28,629 nucleotides of DNA from NCBI GenBank assembly GCA_015680685.1, contig MNCI01013670.1, positions 2,763 through 31,391 on the forward strand, given 5' to 3'. Made by a program: the position numbers and the translations under genes. Below are positions 18,248-28,575 of the stretch, one piece after another. The notes below the pieces were generated by a model. It was not told where the DNA came from. It worked only from the letters and a program-made list of their open reading frames with translations, and did no database searches. The stretch's first letter is position 1, and every line of letters begins with the position of its first letter. Source of the stretch: Gnetum montanum (Eukaryota; Streptophyta; Gnetopsida; Gnetales; Gnetaceae).

Positions 18248-19345
18248 TGTAGGAACACCTCTTTTGATTTCCTTGTGCTTTGTCCTACAAGTTGTTTTTG
18301 CAGGTTTTAGGATTGAAGAAGACATGGATGAGTGTGTTCTATTATTCTGTGTCTTCTTGTGTTGATTTTTTATGATGATTCTTAGATGTTTTAGCATGTT
18401 TTGGGTGTTTTGGACTCATTTTTATTAGTTTAGGAGGTTCCAAGATCTATAGGTGCTTTTTTGGAGGAATTTGGAGGTTCTAGACATCAAAATAAGAATT
18501 TTTGTACTTAGCCCTTGTGGGTGGAGTGTTCGACCAAAAATTGGGATGTCATAGCTAAGATGTCCCAAATGTGTAGGTGACATCTCAAGTGGGACATCCC
18601 ACTAGAATTTGGGACATCGTAGGACTAGATGGGATGTCCTAGAAAGATAGTAGACATTCCAACTAAGAGCTAGGTTTTCATAGAAGATGCCCCAAAAAAA
18701 TTAAAGATGACCCAAATGGATGCAAAAACTTATGAAAATTCCCATTCTAATTTGGGAAGTAGTTGGAATGCAATGGAAAAGGATGGAAATAGTCAGGGAG
18801 AAGATGAGAAGACTTGGGAAATGTCTAAAAAACCTCAAGGTGAGTTAAGGAAAGGTTTCTAGGATTCTTATCTTTTGATATTGACATAAATTTTGATGTA
18901 TTCATCATTGTTGATGATAATCAGTGAGTAAAAATACTCTTGAGAGTGGAGAGCTAAGTAAGAGAGAGTGGGTAAGCACATTGGGTAAGTGCAATTGGTG
19001 ATTACAACTCTAAGATTGGCTTATGGTGTGTTGGTCTATGTGTTCTATTATCTTGTATCTTACTTGTGGATTGAGATCTCAATCTCAAGTTATGAGAGAG
19101 ATTTCTATTGGTTATGTCTTGCATTGAGAATAATCATTATGTGGTTGTAGGGCCTCATGCTCTACAAGATTGTTTGAGTATGACAGGTTTTGGAGGTTGT
19201 GGGTTTTATGAACCCTATTGTAATCTTCTAATAAATTAATTGAAGATAGCTAGTTTTCTTATTTTCTAAAAAAAGGTTTTTTCTCTACATAATATTTGGA
19301 TTTAAAGTGTTGAAGGTGATTTAATTATAGAGTGAACCTGCTCTA
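18248..19345 (+). repeat. 3' LTR of E3 (1098 bases)
   Basis: It starts TGTAGGAACACCTC, parallels the 5' LTR throughout and ends AACCTGCTCTA, where the expected CA has become TA. It includes a dyad cluster at 18520-18650. It is about 28 bases longer than the 5' LTR because of small indels. Confidence 0.85.
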
Positions 19346-21250
19346 GTTAGCTATTTTTTGTAGAGCATGTGGCTCTTAGCTACCTTAATATCCTTCTTAC
19401 TGATTTCCTTTTGGAGGATCACCTATTTCTTGTAATGTTGTTTGGACATATCTTAGTAGCCTTATTTTTCTAGGTCCTAAGTTCAATTGCAGATTTCTAC
19501 TATAATTCATGAACTTATTTCATGGATAGGTTTCTATTATTTTATGCTAACCTTTTGATTTTTGCATCCTCCTTTACAAATTATTCACAAAGGTAATAAT
19601 TAATTCTCTATTTGTTTGTTTTTCTTAGCCACTTGAGCTAACCTTTTATTTTCTACTATCAACCCCTTGTTTTCTTCCTCCAACGTGGTAATGTTCTTTT
19701 ATAGGACATACACCTTAGCATTAACAATTCAAACATCTCATGTGATCTTCTCTTGTTTAATCTCAAGTTGTTGTTGTTTGGTATTTAAGTAATCTAATTT
19801 CTTAGTTCTAAATTTACTAAGCAACGTTTATTCTATGAATCATTTTAGATCTTGTATTAGAGCACATAGTTGGACCACCTAATCTTCCAACTAGTAAAGT
19901 TTTAACTTTGCATGTTGCAATTAGGTTTTGACAAGAACTAACATTTCCTTCGCCATAATTAATTCAAATTAAACTACTGTGATATTTTTACTGATTTCAA
20001 AAATGATCTAAGATATCCTCATGCTCTACTATGTTCATTGATTTATAATCTCTCCTAGCACTTTTACGTTCTTGAATGTTCTAGGTACTATTGAAATTAG
20101 GAATGGAGGCCATAAGAATATTCAAGGTAGTGATAACCTACTTTGCTACATCCTTGGTAGTATTTTCTTAGCCTTATGAGGAATGATTAAGATCATGGCT
20201 CCATATCCAGATGTAAGGATGTCTTGGATTGTAGTCATATTTCTAGAAATCTATGGGACCTAGTCATGCCTTGCAGGTTGCATAGAAATTCTTCTAGATG
20301 TGAGATCTCTGAAGACTTCAAGCTCATTGAAAGATGCATCTAAGCATTGTCAAAATTCTCCTACCCTTCAACTTGTAGCTTGTTGCATTGCTTATAGGTG
20401 GCTTATTATTGGATAGTATACATTGGGATCCGCTACTTAGACATACGTGCTTATCCTTGCATCTCCTATTTTGACTATAGTTATGTGTTATGGAACATTA
20501 GGAATGGCCAGTAGTTTGACTTGATCTTTATTTATTAGCACAAGCTTTATCATCATAGTGTATGATGCATTTGAGACCTTTCTAACCATATCATTCGTGT
20601 AGCTCATTATTTTGATTTTCTTGTAGATCTTCCTAATAAGGCATGGAAATGGAAGTGTGGGTCTCCCAATTTATTTCTCCTCACATCTCCTTTGTATTTT
20701 CAAGAAAAAAAAGATGAGCCATATTTACTAGGTACTTCCCATTCAGTATAGTGCTACCCCTTACTAGATAGGTTGATATCCTAATCAAGTGCTTAGTGGG
20801 GTAGATGTGATGAGTTCCTATCTTGAAATATGTCTTTTCTACTATGGCCATGACTCCATATTATTTATTATTATGCTAATAGGTTCTTTCCATAAACTTT
20901 TAGTATCAAGGTTAGATCTAATTGAGATTATAGTAGTTATCATGCCCATTTTAGGAATGCCTAGCACTATAAAAATAACATCCACAACATAAGATATTAT
21001 GATACCTGTAATTTTGACTATGGCACCTTCCTACTTATTGTGCTAAAAATGGCATGTTTTTCCAAGATACCAACCTTTGTTGGCTGAAAGGTTTACCAAA
21101 AATGGAGAAGCTTGTAGTTTCTCTAGTACCTCCTATGGTGCAAACTAAAGAAATGAATCAAAGTTGAGTTCCATGATTATAATGACCATGAGGAACTTAT
21201 TGTTTATAGCCTCAACACGTGTTAAAAAGCATGATCTCCTTATCTACTCT
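19346..21250 (-). pseudogene. 5' part of an old retroelement-like ORF with coiled coil, split by E3
   Basis: The minus strand carries a long coding-like tract in shifting frames. In protein order: FLMVIIIMELNFDSF, then SPFLVNLSANKGWYLGKTCHF (about 21220-21060), VIFIVLGIPKMGMI and SLWKEPISIIIN (about 20990-20860). Next come GRPTLPFPCLIRKIYKKIKI (about 20670-20610), MMIKLVLINKDQVKLLAIP and IVKIGDARIST (about 20570-20450). Then QCLDASFNELEVFRDLTS (about 20350) and a Lys/Glu/Leu-rich coiled coil near 19990-19600, with NITTLEEENKGLIVENKRLA. The 'P.PCLIRKI' stretch followed by coiled coil recalls the 'putative plant transposon protein' regions of plant retroelements. This assignment is tentative. 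It stops at E3 and probably resumes at 12534. Confidence 0.45.
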
Positions 21251-23560
21251 TAGGATACGTGATTTTGAGGCTTCTACTTATGGAGACTACTATGACTATT
21301 GACCTTGTGATGTAGGCTGGTCAACTTCTTATTTCCTCTTTAGTTCCTTTATGTGGGATTGTTGTGGCTAATCTTAACCTCATTTTCATCCTTTGCCTCT
21401 ATAATGCTCTCCACTTGGCATTTCCTTTGGGGGTTGTGAGGGTCCTCCTATCTTAGAAATGTATGTAGATACAATCTATAATCACCATGGATTAATCATT
21501 AGTGTTTCATCATGTGTGCTATTATTTTAACTCTTCTTGATTCCTTAGACAGGTTGAAACTTTGAAGAATATAACATTATTAGTGATAGGTGATTACAAA
21601 ATGTCATTTCCTAAGTCTAAAGGTAAATAATTCATTATATTATTGATTAATTTTATTATTTTTATTATTAATTATCTTATTGGATTCTAAAGATGGATGA
21701 TAATTGTTTTAAATTCACCTCTAGGATCTTCCATGAAAAAATGTTTACCTTTGAGAGCCTAAGGATTTCAAAATCTTGTTACTAGAGCTCATGGTTTGGA
21801 AGTTATGGTGCTTGGAAGGTTCTAGGTTCTTGAAGTAGCAAAAAATCCCCTCTCATTTGAAAGAAATTTGAATAATGCTAAGGAGGATTCATGGTTATAT
21901 ATAGGGTTTTTATGTGTGACATCATAGCTATGACACTATAGGTCCTACAACATCAAGAATCCTAGAAAATATGTTTCTACTTAGTTTCACCCTAAAATTC
22001 TACTAGTCTCTAATGTTTTAAGTATCCCAAGACTTCTTGAGGCTTAATAGGCAATGGAATAAGTCCTTTCTATGAAGGGAAAACTTATAAATGATGAAAA
22101 CCCCATTATATCAATGTTGTATCAAGGTCACATTAGCCAAAATTGGAAGGTTTAAGAAGAATAATGATAATGAAAATACAACACACATATAAAGAAAAGT
22201 GAATGTGAGAATAATGTAGGAATGTAAATAAGCCATCTATGATGTTCTAGAGGATTTTGTATTAATTTGTAGTCATGATTCATTAGATTTATGCAAGTGA
22301 ATCCTTCCTAAAGAGGGCTCCTATCTTTAATGCCTTTGTATAACCACTTCTATTAGTATTTTTATGAACTCAAGGAATTGAATGTGAATCATTTCTTTCT
22401 TCTAATACACATAACTATTATTGTTATAACTTGAACTATACTAGGAAAAATAATTAGTCTCATAATTTCATGTAAGAGTGATATGGAAATGGACTAAGGA
22501 AGAATCATAGAAATTGGAACATGAAGTATCTTATCATTTTCACAATAGATTCTTGTGTTGAGTGTAGGTAGAATGATTATTGTACCTATTTTTCCAAGTT
22601 CCAAACTAAGTCCATACATTTGTTAGTGACATCACATTGCATCATCCTAATCTAGCACCACTAAACCAACCACAGCGACACAAAAATGCCATAATTGGTT
22701 AAAAAAATAGTAGAAGCATATATTACTATCATGTAATAATTAATTGATTATAAAAAATTACTTTAGGAATGTTGGAAATTCATTGTAGCGGTGTCTTTAG
22801 GCATGGATCATGTCTTTCTAGCCCCATAACTAATGCTAATTCCATTAGTGATGCATGTTTGGGCATGGTTCTAGGAGATGTAATAAAACTAGTCTAAGAG
22901 ACTTTGAGATTTTTTAAAGTAGCCTACCTTTAAGCATGGATCATATGTCTTTCCAATGATAGGCCAAGAATATTTTTAGATATATTAATTAATTAATTAA
23001 TTTTTTAGCCTTACTAGAGAACTACCTTCAAAGTTACCCATCTTTCTAATGATATAGTAAGATAACAATTTTACAATAAGGACATGCTTCCACCATAAAT
23101 GAAACATGAGAAATGGAATGATCATAGGGAGTAGTGGGACTTAGAGAGAAAGTCAAAAGAATCAACAAATCACCTTGATGTCACATCCCTTTTCAATCCC
23201 TCTTGGTTTTTCTCCTTTTCTTTAAGGCATAATGATCATGGGTCAATTTTAGTTTTACTTGATAAGAACCACATTACTTCCATGATAAGGACTACTTATA
23301 TTTATAGAAACTAGAGGGATGGATGACGTGGTATTACTACTTTTATATAATTATGTATCTAACATTTTAACAACATAGGACAAAGCCCAAATAATAAAGT
23401 TAGCCTTTTCCCAAAAGTAACAAATTGTTTTATTAATAAAAAATCATAAAATAATTATAATAAAACATAAAATTACTCAAAATAAGTGAAAATTTAGAAG
23501 AAATGAAAAAATATAAGAGATATTATAAAATAAAAAAGATGAAAACAAATTGATCCTCAT
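21251..23560. other. Non-coding stretch, possible LTR of the split minus-strand element
   Basis: No protein is readable beyond a low-complexity polar piece near 21250-21450. On the minus strand TGTGACATCAAGG begins at 23185, a common plant LTR start. A TATA box lies at 21894-21907, and a leader-like run follows leftwards to about 21590, where TGATTACA-like text could be an end. No second copy is available to prove the boundaries, and no primer site was recognised. The remainder is AT-rich, with an ATTA repeat at 22983-23002. Confidence 0.3.
21892..21907 (-). promoter_or_regulatory. Candidate TATA box
   Basis: The minus strand reads AACCCTATATATAACCA. The core is also TATA-like on the plus strand, so orientation rests only on the leftward coding tract beyond it. 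Confidence 0.3.
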
Positions 23561-23769
23561 AAGGTATCAATTGGATTACGTATCTTTTTCATGACTATGG
23601 TGGACAACAAAGATACGAAAAATGGAACATGTCTTGGAAGTGTTAGAGGTGTTATTGGAATGCATGGCTATGAAAAAGTTCTTAAATGATTTGACTTGTT
23701 TCATGTTGACCAATATGAGTTTCTATAGGTAGTCAAGATTGTATATTTGTAGGATGTTACCAAACATCA

Positions 23770-24600
23770 TGGTACATAAATGGGTTTTTAGTAAAGGACC
23801 TTATCTTCTAGTTGAAATCATACTCATCTAATTCTAATATCATGATGTTGTTTCTATGTTAGATTAATGTTGAGGCCAAGCTCATAATCTATGTTTAGTA
23901 TATGTAGCTTAGTTTAAATAGGAATTTTTTGTAGCTTATTGTACATTAGTTTATAAGGGGAGTACCCTATAGAAAGTTTCTAGCTAGAGCTGTAGGTCCA
24001 TATGGAAAAATTGATTTTTGGGTTCTAATCTCTCTTATATTTGTTAATTTTCCTATTGAGGATTCATGTGATCATCCTATTAGTTACCCCATCTTAACTA
24101 TTGGCTTGGGGATGGTAAATGATGGTAAGCTTGTGTTCCACCTCCATGCATCTCATTAGCTTTTATATAGTAACACCTATAAAATGCATATCCTTGTCAA
24201 AAATTAGTGCCTTTAGTATGCCTAACATATTTACCACATGTTGTAGAAAAAAACTTACTATAGTTACTACAATTTAATCTATTACCCCTATGACCTTTGT
24301 CCATTTTGTGCAATAGTCTGCAAGAATGATGATGTAGGACTTCTCATTGGACAAGTGTCTAATGGAAGCCAAGAAATCAATTTCTCATAAGTTAAATAAC
24401 TCAAATGGTTAGATATATTATTGAGAACCCTCAATCCTTGTAATCATCCCATTATTACCTTGTCATCCTTCATAGAAATTAGATAGAAATCCTTGAACAT
24501 CATTGGGCAAAAGTATCATACCTCAAGAATTTTTATGATCATTCTTCTTCCTGCATAGTAGTCATTGTAAGATTCCTCATGAGCATCTTGGAAAATTTTT
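23770..24600 (-). pseudogene. E4 integrase, inactive
   Basis: In protein order: RRMIIKILEV and FCPMMFKDFY (end of the zinc-binding part), then EIDFLASIRHLSNEKSYIII, LADYCTKWTKVIG, LGILKALIFDKDMHFIG and CMEVEHKLTIIYHPQANS. After a stop comes DGVTNRM. The first two catalytic Asp (EIDF and IFDKD) are present. The third acid, normally E of 'GQ.EVTNR', appears as Gly. The C-terminal part, SIGYSPYKLMYNK and FQLEDKVL, extends to about 23790. The normal role is insertion of element DNA. Many stops are present. Confidence 0.8.
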
Positions 24601-24849
24601 AATTGATCTTATTTTGGAATACACCATTTCACTAGGGCATCTACATTAGTTTTATAGAGATTACCCTCTATCTTCATCTACTATTTGAATTGGTGTAAGA
24701 ATTATTGTTTCTATCAATTGTGCCATTCAATAGAAAATTCTTGTTTGAGTAGATGGGTTGGATAATTAAGATATCAAGTTTTGACTATATCATATGTAAT
24801 CATCATTAGCTTAGCAAATAATAGCTCATCAAGAATTTAATTAGAGAGT

Positions 24850-25420
24850 GGATCTTCATTAGCCTTTTTAACTAATCATAACCAAGATAAGTGATCATCT
24901 ACAACATTCTTGGTCATATTTCTATTAATCATTATTATGTTAAACTCTTATAAAATTACTAATCGTTGTAAGATATGAGTATTAACTACTAGTTTATTTA
25001 TCTAAAATCATATGACACTATAATTAGTATGCATAAAAAGAAGATATTCAAGTACATAGTGCTTGAAGTTCTCTAAGGAAGAGATCATGACCATGATTTA
25101 TTTTTCCATTGTGGTGTACTAGAAATACTTATGATCATATGATGAAGGTAATATAAATGTTTTGGATTATCTAACTATGCAAGTATGGATCCTAAGGAAA
25201 AGTTAAATACATCTATCATGATGTCGAATGAATTAGACTAATCATAAACTTGTAGCATTAGAGTCTTTACAAGATTTTAGTTCAAGAGTTTAAATGCATG
25301 ATCACACTCTTTGGTTCACTTAAATGCTATATTATTTCTATTCATTCCATTAGTTCTTTACAAATTTTAAAGAAGTTCTCTATGAATCTCCTATATTAGC
25401 TTGTATGTTCAAGGAAAGAT
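24850..25420 (-). pseudogene. E4 RNase H, inactive
   Basis: The RT-RNase H connection YRRFIENFFKICKELM (25400-25350) leads into the domain. Later YTTMEKxIMVMISSLENF and KHYVLEYLLFMHTNYSVI match the 'YTTTEKE...V..L.KFR.YL....V.VFTDH.AL' core. The catalytic Asp of TDH is Asn here. The domain end reads VVDDHLSWL, matching the conserved 'VVADHLSRL' (about 24880). Several frameshifts are present. Confidence 0.75.
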
Positions 25421-25639
25421 AGCGGAGCAAGTAACATACGAGTAAGTATGGTAAGATCTGCATGGTAAGATCTAACATCTTTTTGCTATATGTGATTTTT
25501 TATGATTCTTTAGATCATTCTTATCTTTTCAAGATTCACACTATTTCTTTTCTTTTTTTAACAGTTGGTGTCTAAGAAAAATGTTCTTTAGGATTTGTAG
25601 ATGATTTTTCTACCAAATAATCTTGAGATTAGTTTTCGC

Positions 25640-26320
25640 ATATCATTTCATTACCTACTCTAGATGATCCAGTGCTTGTTCAAAATTCAAACCATGTATG
25701 GAATATTTATCAATTAATACTTTTACACCGTTAACTATTTGTTATTAGAATATACTAAGGACTAAGCATTGGGATGTTATAGGAGTATTACATTAGCTAA
25801 ATAACATATTTTTGTAGGAAAAGGTCCCCTAGGAACTTATAAGTATAGTTTTGGTCTAATCTTATAGGGCTATCTAAATTTAATTATACTCATTGTAGTC
25901 ATCTAGAACGTTGTACTACTTGTGATCTATTATAGTGTCCAAAACTTGGTCTAGAAATAAAGTATCATCATCTAGAGCCACAATGCTCATCCAACCAAGT
26001 GGGATCCTAGAAGGATTAGTAGATGAGTTAAAGTTAAACCTCTTCGAGTGGTTGTGCTTAGGCTTGAACACAAATCTTTGACTTGAGAAATTAGCATATT
26101 ACCATCACTCTAAATGATGGTCTCTACACCTAGTCTAAAAATGGTAATGAAAAATGATATTTGAATGTTTTTATATTTAATAACTTAAAATCAATGTAGA
26201 TCCTCCAATATCGACATTTTTTTGGTACAATAATGAGTGGGATTACCTACTCATTATTTACTATAGGGTAGATAAATGTAGCTTTTAGTAGCTTCTCAAC
26301 CTTTTTTTTTGACAACTTCA
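25640..26320 (-). pseudogene. E4 reverse transcriptase, inactive and interrupted
   Basis: KLLKATFIYPIVNNE, a stop, VIPLIIVPKK, IYIDFKLLNIKTFKYHFSLP and FLD (26300-26130) are the RT fingers. After about 170 foreign bases the palm resumes with LDTIIDHK, LDDYNEYN and then CNTPITSQCLVLSIF. The motif that in E1 is FMDDFS reads LIDKYSIHG (25693-25724), so the second catalytic Asp is Lys. The DNA is clearly related to E1's RT. Confidence 0.8.
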
Positions 26321-27060
26321 GCTTTTGATTCAACCTTTATTGTGGCTATATTTTACGCTTGATAGATAGATCTATGTAGATTATATGCTAGTGTATGTAA
26401 GAATCAATCTCTGTTATTTTATCATATGACTAAGTAAAGACTATTGGCCATTTTTTATAATCATTAGGAACATTTTTTTTGTTCCAATGTAAGTTGGACA
26501 TTTATAGCTATTGGTTTGGCCTTTTTCAAGAACACATAATTAAGAGATTCAAGTAATGCTTTGAGTTTGATGAGCTTAAATTTGGTTGTTTCAAGAATTT
26601 TTAAATTTTCTTGATCCATCTTTACTTAGTTATTTTCTACATGGAAAAGTTCTTTAAGTTTGATGTACTTCAATTTGATTATCTTAAGATTTTAAACCTT
26701 TCTCAATCCATCTTTGCTTCTCAGTTATTTTTTGCATGGGAAAGTTAGCATCTTAGATGTATCATTTTATCTAGTTTATCATTATAAGTATGTGTGAGGG
26801 CTTCGTGAAGTTCCATGTACATCATAGAATTGTAGCTTCCATATGTGATCAATCACTAGAAACCTACCTATTTGGAAACTTCTCAATATAGAAACCTCTA
26901 CATACTCAATGATTCTTCATATGATTGCATGCTATGATAGTTTTATGTTTGATTGCATAATTTTTTTACATGTAATTGCATCTTATGTTATTTAATGTGA
27001 TGCATGAAAAACACTTCGTTTATATAAATTCATGTTCATTCTCCTTGGAAATTTCCAAGG
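26321..27060 (-). pseudogene. E4 linker between protease and RT
   Basis: It aligns at DNA level with the E1 linker (1300-1500) in its left part, around the phrase at 26440-26455. The right part (26650-27060) is too degraded to assign. Confidence 0.5.
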
Positions 27061-27330
27061 ATAGATCTTCGATACTAAGCTTGGCATCAATGATGCTTAG
27101 CTAAGTCATTCTCATGATGATGGGAAGCTCCTTCTTACAGTTGTCAACATGGATCACTAGGAAATGAGTAGGGTATGATCATTCATTGATGGTTGCCATA
27201 ATGTCGTCCACCAATTCAGGAGAAAGTGATAGACTAATTAGCAAGCTCTAACCTAATGTTTCATTTCTTTAAAGGAGGTAGATGTCAAGCTTTGTACATT
27301 TATGATAAGATCAAGTTAACTTTAGAATCC
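27060..27330 (-). pseudogene. E4 protease remnant
   Basis: In one minus-strand frame LLDLDSKVNLILS and MYKA, then HLPPLK, parallel E1's FDVNIIFHDMYKSYLPPPKK. DNA similarity to E1 1880-2050 continues leftwards (ATAATGTCGTCCACC against ATAATGTCCTCCACT, and GGATCACTAGGAAATGA against TGATCACCAGAAAATCA). Frames are heavily broken. Confidence 0.65.
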
Positions 27331-28132
27331 AAATCTAGTAGAGTCTTATAAGGATCATTTCTTACAATCTATTGGTAAATAAGGGAGAGTATTTCTAGAA
27401 AGGTTACCTACCATAATCCAATCAATAACTACCTGGGTTAATATAATAGTTTGTACACTATCTATGCTTTGGTTTGAAGGTAGGTTAGAATTCATGTGGT
27501 AATAAAGTTTTGTGATTTTTAGATCACTAAGTATAAGATAGTAAAAACTGTTTGATGATTATAAAAAATAAGATAGATATACACTATTTACATAGTGTCA
27601 ATTTACATGATATCATACACATTAAATATATAAAGTAATAATGATGAAGAAAAATAAAAAAACTAAGTAACTGTGTCTTACTATTCTATGTTAATTTTCT
27701 TCATAGGTGATGAGTGGTGAGGTACCCCTACACTCAACCATACGAAATGAGCGTAGCACGCGCGATCCAGTCGAACTTCACAAACTAAATGCCTAAACGC
27801 CCCATGGAACACTTGGAGTTAATCATTTTTTTTCTTCCCCAACTTACTTGTTGTTGTCACGGTGTATGGTTAAGTAAGTCCGAGGTATATGATTTTTATG
27901 GTGTTTTATGGTTTTTCTCCTATGCTATCAAGGTGAAGGGTTGAGAGAGCTAACTAACTCTAACTAAAGACTAAGTATAAATTAACTAGCATTAGCATCT
28001 GTTCCCACTTACCGTACACACCCTGAACTATGCAACTATGGCTACCAAATGCTAATCGTTACTGGGATCACCACACGTAATGCATGTGCTTGAGGTGGTC
28101 ATACTAAGGCACTTAACTAGCCTAAACGTAAT

Positions 28133-28325
28133 GAGCAGCTGATTCCTTGACTAACCATACACACCTGTAGATGCTCGTAATCAAGTCGTACGCATTCTAC
28201 ACTCTAGGAGTTGAGGGAGAGAGAGACTAATCGCGATGAGCAGTCAATTCCTTGATTAGCCGTACACATTCGTCAATACTCATAATCAAGTCGTACTCAT
28301 GCTGCACTAATGCAGGTAATAAATA
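28133..28325 (-). repeat. 105-base tandem duplication inside LTR4
   Basis: GAGCAGCTGATTCCTTGACT at 28133 recurs as GAGCAGTCAATTCCTTGATT at 28238, and the copies stay parallel through AATCAAGTCGTAC (period 105). LTR0 shows one such copy at 45-125, with its other possible copy outside the window. Confidence 0.75.
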
Positions 28326-28542
28326 ACATGTAATAAACCTATTCCATGCACTACAAGGCTTATCCACAAAGCTCGTCTTTATTGCCGTACACAACTTGTG
28401 TTCAAGTACAAAGCTGCTTGAATAAAGATTCGTTCACATGGGGAATCCTACTGCGGGCACATGGAAAATATTCAATCTCTGGAGTAATCAAACTGCCAGA
28501 GTTTCCCTACTTTAAGCCTGGGATGAGAAATGAAGGGAGTGC

Positions 28543-28560
28543 CACCTCTTATTTATAGAT
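28543..28560 (-). promoter_or_regulatory. LTR4 TATA box
   Basis: The minus strand reads ATCTATAAATAAGAGG, identical to LTR0 353-370. It lies about 16 bases from the start of the palindrome array. Confidence 0.6.
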
Positions 28561-28575
28561 TTAGCAGTGGACCGT

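Larger units (their letters stand above)
12535..19345 (+). mobile_element. E3: chromovirus-like Ty3/gypsy retrotransposon, nearly full length, dead
   Basis: Two similar LTRs (12535-13604 and 18248-19345) flank, in order, a primer site, gag with zinc knuckle, protease, RT, RNase H, integrase, a chromodomain-like tail and a polypurine tract. The order PR-RT-RH-IN is Ty3/gypsy. The RT and integrase motifs, the tRNA-iMet-type primer site and the C-terminal chromodomain-like segment point to a plant chromovirus. Every domain has stops or catalytic substitutions. Flanking pentamers (ATTGA on the left, GTTAG on the right) do not make a convincing target duplication. It sits inside an older minus-strand coding region. 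Confidence 0.85.
23770..27480 (-). mobile_element. E4: decayed pol region of an E1-related gypsy element
   Basis: Minus-strand translation recovers, from right to left, protease, linker, RT, RNase H and integrase. DNA-level alignment to E1 is visible, for example AAAGACTATTGGCCATTTTTTAT against AAAGGCTATTGGCCATTTTTTGA in the linker. Gag is not recognisable between the protease and LTR4 at 27708. Neither LTR of E4 is identified. It is more decayed than E1 but keeps the integrase that E1 lacks here. Confidence 0.75.

Noticed and set aside
12530-19350. Target-site duplication of E3
   Set aside because: ATTGA (12530-12534) and GTTAG (19346-19350) agree at only two of five positions.
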